DNA from: Fidelibacterota bacterium
GTDB taxonomy: Bacteria > Fidelibacterota > Marinisomatia > SCGC-AAA003-L08 > D37C17
Direction of reading: 5' to 3'
DNA: 42,964 nt
Assembly (NCBI GenBank): GCA_004124405.1
Contig: SCKP01000011.1
Location: forward strand, 1 to 42,964
How positions within the stretch are numbered: position 1 is the stretch's first letter; each line of letters starts with the position of its first letter. Both the position numbers and the translations under genes were made by a program. The notes under the pieces were generated by a model. The model did no database searches. It was not told the origin of the DNA and worked only from the letters and a program-made list of their open reading frames with translations. This document shows, in pieces, positions 8,781 through 15,469 of the stretch.

Positions 8781-9773
8781 TTAAATTACCGTGCCCAGTT
8801 GGAAATAGGGCTCACCCTGAGAAGCAAGGTGGGTTTGAAGCGCAGATAATCCTTCTGGTTTAACTATTACAATCAGTCCAATTCCCAGGTTCATGGAATG
8901 GCGCATATCATCCTCTGGGACATTTCCCAGCTCTTGAATGAGAGTAAATATTGGAGGTCTTTCCCAACAATCCCAATCAATTTCCAGATCCTGACCCTCC
9001 CCAAGAATACGTCTGGTATTATCAATAATACCTCCCCCCGTAATATGGGAGATGCCAACCAGCCAATTTTCATGAAGAATGCCATCCATGGCAGGGAGAT
9101 AAGATTTATGGATAGCCAAGAGGGCATCTCCAATAGTTGTCCCTAAAGATTCTACAAAATCACTGCAGTCATAATTATCTAAAAGGACTTTTCGGGCAAG
9201 TGAATAACCATTGGTATGCAGGCCGGTTGATGGCAATCCAACCAGGATATCACCAGGATTGACACCCCGATTGGGCATCATTTCATCTTTCTCAGCAACA
9301 CCGATAATAGTACCAGAAATATCATAATCTCCCGGTTTGTAAAAATCGGGCATTTCAGCGGTTTCACCACCGATAAGGGCACAGTCATTTTCCCTGCAGG
9401 CTTTGGCTAAACCAGAGACCACTTTTTCAAATACATCCACATCTAATTTCCCCGCTGCAAAGTAGTCCAGAAAGAATAAGGGTCGAGCGCCCACAGCCAG
9501 AATATCATTGGTACAGTGATTTACCAGGCATTGACCAATAGTATCATGGCGATTGGTGAGAAAAGCCAGCTTCAGTTTTGTTCCAACACCATCCGCACTG
9601 GACACCAAAACAGGCTCTTTATATTTATCTTGTGGAAATTGAAAACACCCTCCAAAGCCGCCCAGATCGGTGAGAACATTTTCGCTGAATGTGGATCGAA
9701 CATGCTTTTTAATACGAGATACAGCTTCAGTTCCTGCATCAATATCCACTCCTGCTTCTTTATATGTGGTCAT
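8781..9773 (-). CDS. purM: Phosphoribosylformylglycinamidine cyclo-ligase (AIR synthetase)
   Basis: A 330-residue enzyme closing the imidazole ring in step 5 of purine synthesis. Recognisable blocks are YKEAGVDIDAG at the N-terminus, SSADGVGTKLKLA (about 58-70, ATP-binding), VNHCTNDILAVGARPLFFLDY, ALIGGETAEMPDFY, LPSTGLHTNGYSLAR and ISHITGGGIIDNTRR. It matches the family in length and order with no missing motif. It lies 28 bases after the acyl-CoA ligase stop and directly before gpsA. No other purine genes are in the window. Confidence 0.97.
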   Translation of the reverse strand: MTTYKEAGVDIDAGTEAVSRIKKHVRSTFSENVLTDLGGFGGCFQFPQDKYKEPVLVSSADGVGTKLKLAFLTNRHDTIGQCLVNHCTNDILAVGARPLFFLDYFAAGKLDVDVFEKVVSGLAKACRENDCALIGGETAEMPDFYKPGDYDISGTIIGVAEKDEMMPNRGVNPGDILVGLPSTGLHTNGYSLARKVLLDNYDCSDFVESLGTTIGDALLAIHKSYLPAMDGILHENWLVGISHITGGGIIDNTRRILGEGQDLEIDWDCWERPPIFTLIQELGNVPEDDMRHSMNLGIGLIVIVKPEGLSALQTHLASQGEPYFQLGTVI

Positions 9774-9801
9774 TAACTATCCTGAATTACAATTTATAAG
9801 A

Positions 9802-11637
9802 TTAAGCCATAGTCGGTTCCGGCTCTTCAACTTTTTTAGGGCTGCCTGAGTATATTTTTTCCACCGAAGCTGAAAAATGGTCCAGTACAACTTTACGTAT
9901 TACTTTAAGTGTTGGTGTTAACTCACCGTCTTCTATAGTAAATAGCCTTGGCAATATCGCAAATTCTTTCACTCTTTCATAATTGGAAAAACCTTCCATT
10001 ACCCCATCCACTTCTTTCTGAAGAAGCGCTTTTACGTCAGGGTGGTCGGACATGATATCACTTCCAGAAACCGATTTACCCTGGGCAGAAAGTTCATTTT
10101 CAACGGCTTCCTGAGTGGGCACAATCAGCGCACTTATGAAATTTTTATTATCCCCAATAACCACCACCTGTTCAATAAAGGGTGAATTGGTCAAGGCATT
10201 TTCCATTGGCGCGGGTGCCACATTTTTTCCACCAGAAGTAACCAGTATATTTTTCTTCCTATCTGTTATAAACAAAAAACCATCCTCATCGATATGTCCA
10301 ATATCCCCAGTATGAAACCAGCCCTCGGAATCGATGGCTTCTTTGGTAGCCTCTTCATTATTGAAATATCCCGTCATAATATTGGGTCCTTTTGCCAGGA
10401 TTTCACCATCGTCAGCAATTTCAATATCTACATTAAAGAGAGGTTTCCCAACCGAACCGTAGCGTACGGAACCAGGATAATTACAGGTAAGCACAGGGCT
10501 GGTTTCCGAAAGACCATAACCTTCCAGAATCATTATATCTGCTGCTGCAAAAAATTCTCCAATTTCCTTTGAAAGGGGAGCACCGCCAGAAACGAAAAAT
10601 CGCAGCCTGCCGCCCACCCTGTCTTTCACCTTACTGTAAACCAGTTTATCTGCAATTTTATGTTTAAGACCCAATACAAATGGCAGGGCCTGGTTTTTAA
10701 GCCTGTACCGCGTTGCCTCTTTTCCAACACCTATTGCCCACCAGAAAATCTTTTGTCTGGCTTCTGGCGCAGATTTCAATCCTGCCCGAACTTTAGCATA
10801 CATTTTTTCATAAAGCCGAGGAACACTGAGCACAACCGTAGGCTTAACTTCCCGAAGATTGTCTGGTACCGTTTCAATACTTTCAGCATAATATACCTGG
10901 GAACCAACACTGAATGCTGTGAAATGACCTCCCATTCTTTCAAATGAATGGCTTAAAGGCAGAAATGACAGGAATACTTCCGTATCATCAAAGGAAATAT
11001 CCTGTTTGATACCCTCCACATTACTCATCATATTGCCATGGGTAAGTTTGACACCTTTGGGATTTCCTGTGGTTCCTGAGGTGTAAATAAGTGTGAGCAA
11101 ATCATTTGGTTCCAGCTTTGAAATTAAATCTTCAAATGATGTTTCGGAATCCTGTTCATGTTTGGTGCCTAAATCAAGAAAATCCATAAAATTGAAAATT
11201 CTGTCATCAGAATCTGTATTGGAATCATCCATCACAACTGCATACTGTAAATTCGGGCAATTCCCCCAGGATGACATTACTTTCTGCATTTGTTCCTGGT
11301 TTTCAGCAAACACCACCTTCGAATCAGAATTATTGAGAATATATTCAACCTGGCTGGGAATAAGGGTTGGATACACACTCACCGTAGCAGCGCTGGAGCA
11401 AATTATGCCATAATCAGACATGGCCCAGCGAGGACTGTTGTTAGAAAGCAAGGCAACATTACTGCCTTTGCCGATACCTAAAGATTGGAGAGCAAAAGCT
11501 AGGTCTTTCACCGTTGATCGAATTTCATTTCCAGATAAACCAATCCACTCATTATCTTTTTTGTAAAAATAGAGTTCCTTATTGGGATACTCGTTGGTAA
11601 CATGGTTGAACATTTGAGATACTGTTGTAAATGTCAT
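9802..11637 (-). CDS. Long-chain fatty-acid--CoA ligase (AMP-forming)
   Basis: A 611-residue adenylate-forming enzyme of the FadD15/long-chain ACS type. The P-loop-like motif YTSGTTGNPKGVKLTH is at about 185-200. The A5 block GYGLSETSPVLT, the A7 block GWFHTGDIGHIDEDGFLFITDRKK and the GGKNVAPAPMEN hinge follow. It activates free fatty acids as acyl-CoA for degradation or lipid synthesis. The insertion with KIFWWAIGVGKEATRYRLK is typical of the long-chain AMP-ligase clade. No signal peptide or membrane helix is seen. It heads the minus-strand run leading into purM-gpsA; a TATAATTCC-type spacer separates it from the upstream divergent tRNA-Leu. Confidence 0.92.
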   Translation of the reverse strand: MTFTTVSQMFNHVTNEYPNKELYFYKKDNEWIGLSGNEIRSTVKDLAFALQSLGIGKGSNVALLSNNSPRWAMSDYGIICSSAATVSVYPTLIPSQVEYILNNSDSKVVFAENQEQMQKVMSSWGNCPNLQYAVVMDDSNTDSDDRIFNFMDFLDLGTKHEQDSETSFEDLISKLEPNDLLTLIYTSGTTGNPKGVKLTHGNMMSNVEGIKQDISFDDTEVFLSFLPLSHSFERMGGHFTAFSVGSQVYYAESIETVPDNLREVKPTVVLSVPRLYEKMYAKVRAGLKSAPEARQKIFWWAIGVGKEATRYRLKNQALPFVLGLKHKIADKLVYSKVKDRVGGRLRFFVSGGAPLSKEIGEFFAAADIMILEGYGLSETSPVLTCNYPGSVRYGSVGKPLFNVDIEIADDGEILAKGPNIMTGYFNNEEATKEAIDSEGWFHTGDIGHIDEDGFLFITDRKKNILVTSGGKNVAPAPMENALTNSPFIEQVVVIGDNKNFISALIVPTQEAVENELSAQGKSVSGSDIMSDHPDVKALLQKEVDGVMEGFSNYERVKEFAILPRLFTIEDGELTPTLKVIRKVVLDHFSASVEKIYSGSPKKVEEPEPTMA

Positions 11638-11800
11638 CTATAATTCCTTTCTTATGTGGTGATAATCGGAGGGATATTATAAAACAATTTCAAAATTCAT
11701 TCCAACCGCAAATTAAGATTGATAAAGATATTTTGTATTTTTACCGTTTAGTTTTTGTCATGCAGAATAAATTATCAATAAATTAAATGCTGTGCTAATT

Positions 11801-11884
11801 GCCGGGGTGGTGAAATTGGTAGACGCGCTGGATTCAAAATCCAGTTTCCTTCGGGAAGTGTCGGTTCGAGCCCGACCCTCGGTA
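11801..11884 (+). tRNA. tRNA-Leu(CAA)
   Basis: An 84-nt class II tRNA. The acceptor GCCGGGG pairs with CCTCGGT. The D arm is followed by stem CTGGA / TCCAG with loop TTCAAAA (anticodon CAA), a variable arm centred on CCTTCGGG, and a T arm GTCGGTTCGAGCCCGAC. CCA is not encoded. It marks the left border of the accessory island. Confidence 0.95.
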
Positions 11885-11891
11885 CAACACT

Positions 11892-11926
11892 AAAACCCCC
11901 TTCGTAACTGTTGGGGGTTTTTCTTT
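11892..11926 (+). terminator. Intrinsic terminator after tRNA-Leu
   Basis: AAACCCCC, a 14-nt loop, then GGGGGTTTTT followed by CTTT: a G/C stem of five pairs extended by three A-T pairs and a T tract, eight bases after the tRNA end. Confidence 0.85.
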
Positions 11927-12342
11927 GCCTTGAATCAAGATTAATAGCCCTGATTAATCACAGATATAGGCTTTGATGGATACATTTTGATGGATACAGG
12001 TAGATAAACAAATTGAGTGAGTGGTGCATGCTGCCCCCACCTTGTACCATCTATCCCGGGGTTAGAGTAATTCTCCACCTGATACCGGCACACTATCAAC
12101 CCTTCTTACACCGCCGCCAACTACAAGTATCCTAATTATCTTATAGCATAATAATAATTATCTTATAGGGTAATTCTAATGGGCATATATCACAATTATA
12201 ATTGGCTTATAGTACAATTTTATAGAGGGATAGATAAACTACCTCTCTCTTTTATTAAATTGTAGATGTGATAGCCCCATTTGGATGTATTAGATAAAGT
12301 ATGGTAAATTTATTCAATGAAATACTTAACAAGGAGAATCAA
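11927..12342 (+). other. Gene-free stretch at the left of the accessory island
   Basis: No convincing coding frame is seen over about 415 bases. The first half (to about 12125) holds a short GATGGATACA duplication (around 11976-11999) and a C-rich stretch. The second half is very AT-rich and contains the 22-bp-phased repeats annotated separately. The segment ends at the ribosome binding site of the 26-codon gene at 12343, so it probably contains that gene's promoter; I cannot assign -35/-10 boxes with confidence. Confidence 0.5.
12133..12212 (+). repeat. Four short repeats in 22-bp phase (iteron- or operator-like)
   Basis: TAATTATCTTATAG occurs exactly at 12133-12146 and again at 12155-12168. 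A close copy TAATTGGCTTATAG (12 of 14) is at 12199-12212. The expected slot between, 12177-12190 (TAATGGGCATATAT), matches 9 of 14. All four start 22 bases apart, about two helical turns, so a protein could bind them on one face. They lie 130-210 bases upstream of the first small island gene. Confidence 0.55.
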
Positions 12343-12423
12343 ATGACATATCTATATTATGTAGCAGGAACTGCAATAGTTGGAGCAGTTGTATACTTAG
12401 TTACCTGTAGTTGTGGTGGCTAA
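12343..12423 (+). CDS. 26-residue hydrophobic peptide with CSCGG tail
   Basis: A tiny gene with a very good ribosome binding site (AAGGAGAATCAA before ATG) and its own terminator downstream. The peptide starts MTYLYYVAGTAIVGAVVYL and ends VTCSCGG. It is one membrane-spanning helix with two cysteines at the C-terminus. The SD sequence and spacing match those of the two other small genes at 12540 and 13030, supporting translation. I do not recognise a family. A short membrane peptide or a toxin-like peptide would both fit; no partner is evident. Confidence 0.5.
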   Translation: MTYLYYVAGTAIVGAVVYLVTCSCGG

Positions 12424-12462
12424 GATGATATTCAATCCGTAATATCTATTTTACTAAATTAG

Positions 12463-12490
12463 AAAGCCCTGCATTTGTGGGGCTTTTTTA
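12463..12490 (+). terminator. Intrinsic terminator after the 26-codon gene
   Basis: AAAGCCC, a loop of about ten bases, then GGGCTTTTTT: a seven-pair stem with T tract 40 bases after the stop. This implies that the 26-codon gene is a separate transcript. Confidence 0.75.
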
Positions 12491-12539
12491 TTTATCGGCA
12501 AACCATATTAAGTTTACATATCTAATCAAGGAGATATAA

Positions 12540-12641
12540 ATGAAATTAAATACAAATGATAATTGTAAATGTGATAAATGTGATTGCACTAATTGTGAAA
12601 ATTGTGATTGTAAAGAGTGTGATTGCTGTTCAAATAACTAA
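12540..12641 (+). CDS. 33-residue, 10-cysteine metallothionein-like peptide
   Basis: ATG at 12540 is preceded by AAGGAGAT at good spacing. The product is MKLNTNDN followed by C-K-C-D-K-C-D-C-T-N-C-E-N-C-D-C-K-E-C-D-C-C-S-N-N. Ten cysteines (9, 11, 14, 16, 19, 22, 24, 27, 29, 30) are arranged as CxC and CxxC pairs separated by Asp, Glu, Lys and Asn, with no aromatic or aliphatic residues in the core. That composition is diagnostic of metal-thiolate cluster peptides. It does not match a named bacterial metallothionein (no BmtA-type His/Tyr). Metal chelation is inferred; the metal is unknown. The gene is below usual gene-calling length. Confidence 0.65.
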   Translation: MKLNTNDNCKCDKCDCTNCENCDCKECDCCSNN

Positions 12642-12683
12642 CCCCCTATGATTCGCAGGCTAATTATATTATTACTTATTGTT
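12636..12683 (+). repeat. 48-bp direct repeat, copy 1
   Basis: This copy covers the end of the Cys-rich gene and the start codon plus the first 12 codons of the following lipoprotein gene. An identical 48-bp copy lies at 13348-13395. A second exact repeat, TCGGCAAACCATATTAA, occurs at 12495-12511 and 13414-13430, in the opposite order relative to the 48-mer. Confidence 0.85.
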
Positions 12684-12899
12684 GGGTGTTTTGATGGAGG
12701 ATTAGTCGGTGATTATACTTGTGTTAGAAATACTACCGCTATAACATATAATAACACCATGATATCTAATACTTCCGATACACTTATTATAAGTGCAATT
12801 ACTATGAATAGTGCAATTTCAAGATGTGAAAAGAATTTTTTTGAAGCTGATTCAGTATGGTGCACTTGTACTACAGAGTGGGTAATTGGTATTTTTTGA
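12648..12899 (+). CDS. Small predicted lipoprotein, unknown function
   Basis: An 83-residue product with a short positively charged start (MIRRL), a hydrophobic core (LIILLLIVG) and a lipobox at Cys14. A Cys/Thr/Asn-rich mature part has four further cysteines (TC at 25, RC, WCTC near 72-74). No SD is visible; the start lies six bases after the Cys-rich peptide stop, so translation may be coupled to it. Its first 36 coding bases are duplicated at 13360, where the frame stops after 13 codons. No family is recognised. Confidence 0.5.
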   Translation: MIRRLIILLLIVGCFDGGLVGDYTCVRNTTAITYNNTMISNTSDTLIISAITMNSAISRCEKNFFEADSVWCTCTTEWVIGIF

Positions 12900-13029
12900 C
12901 ACCATAGCACTTCCTAAATAAACTTTGTGGGGTGAGCCGATACCCAAACCTTACTAACTCCTATCCCCCTATAGCCCTGCCAATACTCCAATTCTGTATT
13001 AAATTATAGTATCAAATAAGGAGATTAAA

Positions 13030-13341
13030 ATGAAAGATATTAAAAGTTATGTAATAGGATTCTTAACCTGTGCCTGTTTGTTTCTGATTATGGGGCAAAC
13101 AAAGGCTGATAATGATGATTATGAAATGGAGATGAATGTATCTGGTGGAACAATTAAAATAGGTAATGAATATGGTAGGTATCAAGCAATCTCTGGAAAT
13201 GAATACGAGCATTTTTATTTGCTTGACACTAAAAATGGGGCTGTATATAACCATATAGAAAATCCTGAAAATACTTATAAAAAACGATTGGCAGATGTTT
13301 GGAACAGAAATCCTCATATACATGCATTTTCAAAACCATAA
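13030..13341 (+). CDS. Small exported or membrane-anchored protein, unknown
   Basis: A 103-residue protein with an excellent SD (AAGGAGATTAAA before ATG). The N-terminus (MKDIKSYVIGFLTCACLFLI) is a signal or anchor helix followed by GQTKADNDD. The mature part has SGGTIKIGNEYGRYQAISGN, then HFYLLDTKNGAVYNHIENP and a basic end. The T-K-x-G-A-V-Y pattern resembles beta-strand repeat proteins that show a fixed datum (e.g. LLDTRTGKVY-type), but this is weak. No partner is evident; it is one of three small genes in the island with near-identical ribosome binding sites. Confidence 0.55.
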   Translation: MKDIKSYVIGFLTCACLFLIMGQTKADNDDYEMEMNVSGGTIKIGNEYGRYQAISGNEYEHFYLLDTKNGAVYNHIENPENTYKKRLADVWNRNPHIHAFSKP

Positions 13342-13347
13342 AATTCT

Positions 13348-13395
13348 AACTAACCCCCTATGATTCGCAGGCTAATTATATTATTACTTATTGTT
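13348..13395 (+). repeat. 48-bp direct repeat, copy 2, with truncated lipoprotein start
   Basis: An exact second copy of 12636-12683. The ATG at 13360 opens MIRRLIILLLIV and then hits a TGA after one more codon. Only the 5' scrap of the lipoprotein gene was copied or kept. Confidence 0.85.
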
Positions 13396-13438
13396 AGATG
13401 ATTCGCCGAAATCTCGGCAAACCATATTAAATTACCCT

Positions 13439-13534
13439 ATGCCAATTGAAAGAAAACTTGCTGCAATTATGTTTACGGATATTGTTGGTTTCACCAAATT
13501 CATGTCACCAGAGGTGTATTTATATAAATATTAA
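13439..13534 (+). pseudogene. 5' fragment of a class III adenylate/guanylate cyclase gene
   Basis: The 31-codon frame begins MPIERKLAAIMFTDIVGFTK and continues FMSPEV before unrelated codons and TAA. R-K-L-A-A-I-M-F-T-D-I-V-G-F-T is the very conserved start of the class III nucleotidyl cyclase catalytic domain, including the first metal-binding Asp (TDIVG). Everything after the first strand is missing: the base metal site, the second Asp and the C-terminal TPR part usual in this subfamily. It is a remnant and not an active cyclase. It lies immediately after the 17-bp repeat at 13414. Confidence 0.75.
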
Positions 13535-13549
13535 CCACACCTATATGGC

Positions 13550-13586
13550 AATAAAAAAGCCCTTTTCTCTATAGAGAAAAGGGCTT
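13550..13586 (-). terminator. Terminator for the tRNA-Lys pair
   Basis: AAGCCCTTTTCTC and GAGAAAAGGGCTT form a 12-13 bp near-perfect hairpin; read on the minus strand it is followed by TTTTTTAT. It begins just past the 3' end of tRNA-Lys(TTT). Confidence 0.85.
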
Positions 13587-13587
13587 G

Positions 13588-13660
13588 TGACTCCGGTGCG
13601 GCTCGAACGCACGACCAATAGCTTAAAAGGCTACTGCTCTACCAGCTGAGCTACGGAGTC
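13588..13660 (-). tRNA. tRNA-Lys(TTT)
   Basis: A 73-nt cloverleaf on the minus strand: acceptor GACTCCG/CGGAGTC, D arm GCTCAGCTGGTAGAGC, anticodon loop CTTTTAA (TTT), T loop GTTCGAGCC. CCA is not encoded. Confidence 0.96.
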
Positions 13661-13672
13661 AAAAATCTAAAG

Positions 13673-13745
<73 letters not shown>

Positions 13746-13779
13746 TTGTGACCTATATGTGACCAAGAAAGGACACATA

Positions 13780-14440
13780 ATGGCTTCAATTTATTCCAGA
13801 ATAGATAAGAACAATAATAAAAAATACTACGGTTCTATATATCATAATGGTAAAAGAATTCGAAAGTTCTTAAGCAGCTCAAAAGAGTTAGCTGAGGCAA
13901 CATTAAAAAAACTTGAATATGAACTATTATTCAATATTCAAGACTTTTATACTAAATATCAACTTCCTAGCTATGAAAAAGCTATTCTTTCTTTCTTAAA
14001 AGAAGTTGAAAGAACAAGCGTGAAATTTAAACAAGTTTCAGATATTGATACCAAGCTCAATTACTTTAAAAACTATTGTTTTTCAATTGGGATTAGTGAC
14101 CTTGATGCAATTAATAGAAACCATGCCAATACCTATATTGTTAAGCGTAGCCAAACAAAACTCACATCTGCTACACTAAATATGGAATTTAGATTCATTA
14201 AAAGATTTTTCAATTATTGTATCATGATGGGATGGATAAACCTTAACCCCTTTTTTGGAATCAAATACATCAAGGACAGAAGAAATCTAAAGCGGTATTT
14301 CTTTAGCGATGATGATCTGTCTGTCATAATGGGAAATACAGACAAGTAATATGATTTCTATACCTTTTTACTTAACACAGGCATCCGATCAACGGATGCC
14401 TTTACATTAAAACCAAAGCATATACGAGACAACTTTGAGT
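13780..14440 (+). pseudogene. Tyrosine recombinase (integrase), nonsense codon and 3' truncation
   Basis: The start is ATG 13780, with AAAGGA seven bases before. The N-terminal part (MASIYSRIDKNNNKKYYGSI...) is an Arm/AP2-like DNA-binding module. A core-binding helical domain follows (about 60-165, with LNPFFGIKYIKDRR). A TAA at 14347-14349 interrupts the frame. Directly after it, in the same frame, comes YDFYTFLLNTGIRSTDAFTL, which is the start of the catalytic domain with the first active-site Arg (TGIRSTD). Similarity stops near 14420-14445; the second Arg, His and Tyr are absent. It is a dead integrase, evidence of a former integrative element beside the tRNA-Lys genes. Confidence 0.8.
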
Positions 14441-14768
14441 ATTTTACTAAACCACCTATATTTTTTGTGCCTTTCTTAATAGTATAGGGGGAATCCGTTT
14501 CGTTAGATACATTATACCGTGTTTGATCGTTGCTAGTATTAGAGTCAAATGCTCTTGTATCTACTTGCTCTCTCTCAATACTTTCTATTTGCTCATAAGT
14601 ATAGGTTAGAATAGAACCTCCTTGAAGTTCTATTCTAATATATTCATTGATTTTATTCTCAACAATATTACCTTTTATTAAATCACCATTTTTTAAGTTT
14701 AAAATATCAATATCTTCAGCAAAGATAACTGAAAATAAAAGAATATATATCAAATTATACTTTTTCAT
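14358..14768 (-). pseudogene. Envelope protein gene truncated at the integrase junction
   Basis: ATG 14768 opens MKKYNLIYILLFSVIFAEDI, a signal peptide. It is followed by a strand-rich domain (LNLKNGDLIKGNIVENK..., then YEQIESIERE) of the type seen before outer-membrane barrels in this group, and by KNIGGLVKYSK, which looks like a first barrel strand. From about codon 112 onwards the frame is only the antisense of the integrase remnant (SRICFGFNVK...), so the true gene ends at about 14430. The barrel is missing. Both convergent genes lost their 3' ends at the same point. Confidence 0.6.
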
Positions 14769-14774
14769 TATCAC

Positions 14775-15109
14775 TTATATAATCTCTTTATTTTGCTTGT
14801 TCCCACACAGGAAATTACAAAATTATATTAGAATGAGTGTAAGCCTTTTGTTATTGAACCTACCTCCGTTGAAGTTGCCCTATGGGGTTAAGTTTTCGTT
14901 GAATTTTTGAAAATTACCACAAAATGTTACTCGCCTATATATAGATAGCCCGCCCCCCTGAAAGGGGTTTTGGTATATGGATTTTCGTTATTTTTCATTT
15001 AATTGGAGGAAGTTTCTTGTGTGGTTTCTCCTTTTAGTTTCTCCTTTTATGGATATTCTTGCACATCTGTGATTATGATTGGAGTGGTGGGGGAGTTAAT
15101 TAGGGCAAA
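14775..15109. other. Gene-free stretch between envelope remnant and tRNA-Ser genes
   Basis: About 335 bases with no supported reading frame. It contains the short hairpin CCCC-TGAAA-GGGG followed by TTTT (14955-14971), a weak plus-strand terminator. It also contains a near-tandem pair of TTTCTCCTTTTA (around 15025-15050). The short plus-strand frame over 14647-14910 has no SD or recognisable protein character. The promoter of the minus-strand envelope remnant must lie near 14780-14830. Confidence 0.45.
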
Positions 15110-15136
15110 CAAAAAACCCCTCATTTATAGAGGGGC
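15110..15136 (-). terminator. Terminator for the tRNA-Ser pair
   Basis: On the minus strand: AGCCCCTC, seven-base loop, GAGGGG then TTTTTT. It follows tRNA-Ser(GCT) by about 15 bases. Confidence 0.85.
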
Positions 15137-15151
15137 TTACTGTTTCTGGTG

Positions 15152-15237
15152 CGGAGAGTAGAAGATTTGAACTTCTGCATCCGAATTAAAGGTTGACGGA
15201 TTAGCAATCCGCTGCATTACCGCTCTGCCAACTCTCC
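15152..15237 (-). tRNA. tRNA-Ser(GCT)
   Basis: An 86-nt class II tRNA: acceptor GGAGAGT/ACTCTCC, anticodon stem GCGGA/TCCGT with loop TTGCTAA (GCT), a long variable arm and T loop GTTCAAATC. Discriminator base is G, as usual for tRNA-Ser. Confidence 0.94.
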
Positions 15238-15241
15238 AAAG

Positions 15242-15325
15242 CGGAGGATGAGGGACTCGAACCCCCAAGGCCGCGAGGCCGCCGGTTTTCAAGACCGGTG
15301 TCTTACCAATTAGAGCTAATCCTCC
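15242..15325 (-). tRNA. tRNA-Ser(TGA)
   Basis: An 84-nt class II tRNA: acceptor GGAGGAT/ATCCTCC, anticodon stem with loop CTTGAAA (TGA), GC-rich variable arm GCGGCCTCGCGGCC, T loop GTTCGAGTC, discriminator G. It is four bases upstream of tRNA-Ser(GCT). It decodes UCA; it is not tRNA-Sec, which would carry TCA. Confidence 0.94.
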
Positions 15326-15419
15326 AAAATTTGCTAGAAAATGTCTGCAATAGATGCAAAAGACTATTAGCAAGGTGGGAAAATTATTATGGGATTATTT
15401 CACCTTACAAGAAATAGAT

Positions 15420-15452
15420 TAAAAAAAGGGGCATAGTATGCCCCTTTTTTTA
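15420..15452. terminator. Bidirectional terminator
   Basis: GGGGCAT-AGT-ATGCCCC (15428-15444), a seven-pair stem with three-base loop, is flanked by an A run on the left and a T run on the right. It can therefore terminate transcription from either side; it serves the minus-strand PuuD-like gene ending at 15470. Confidence 0.85.
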
Positions 15453-15469
15453 GATTCAATTAAAGTGGG

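Noticed and set aside
14955-14971. CCCC-TGAAA-GGGG-TTTT hairpin as a terminator.
   Set aside because: The stem has only four pairs and no gene ends before it on that strand; left as a note in the gap entry.
15242-15325. Possible tRNA-Sec beside the selenoprotein genes.
   Set aside because: The anticodon loop CTTGAAA reads TGA, decoding UCA; the acceptor stem is seven pairs, so it is an ordinary tRNA-Ser.
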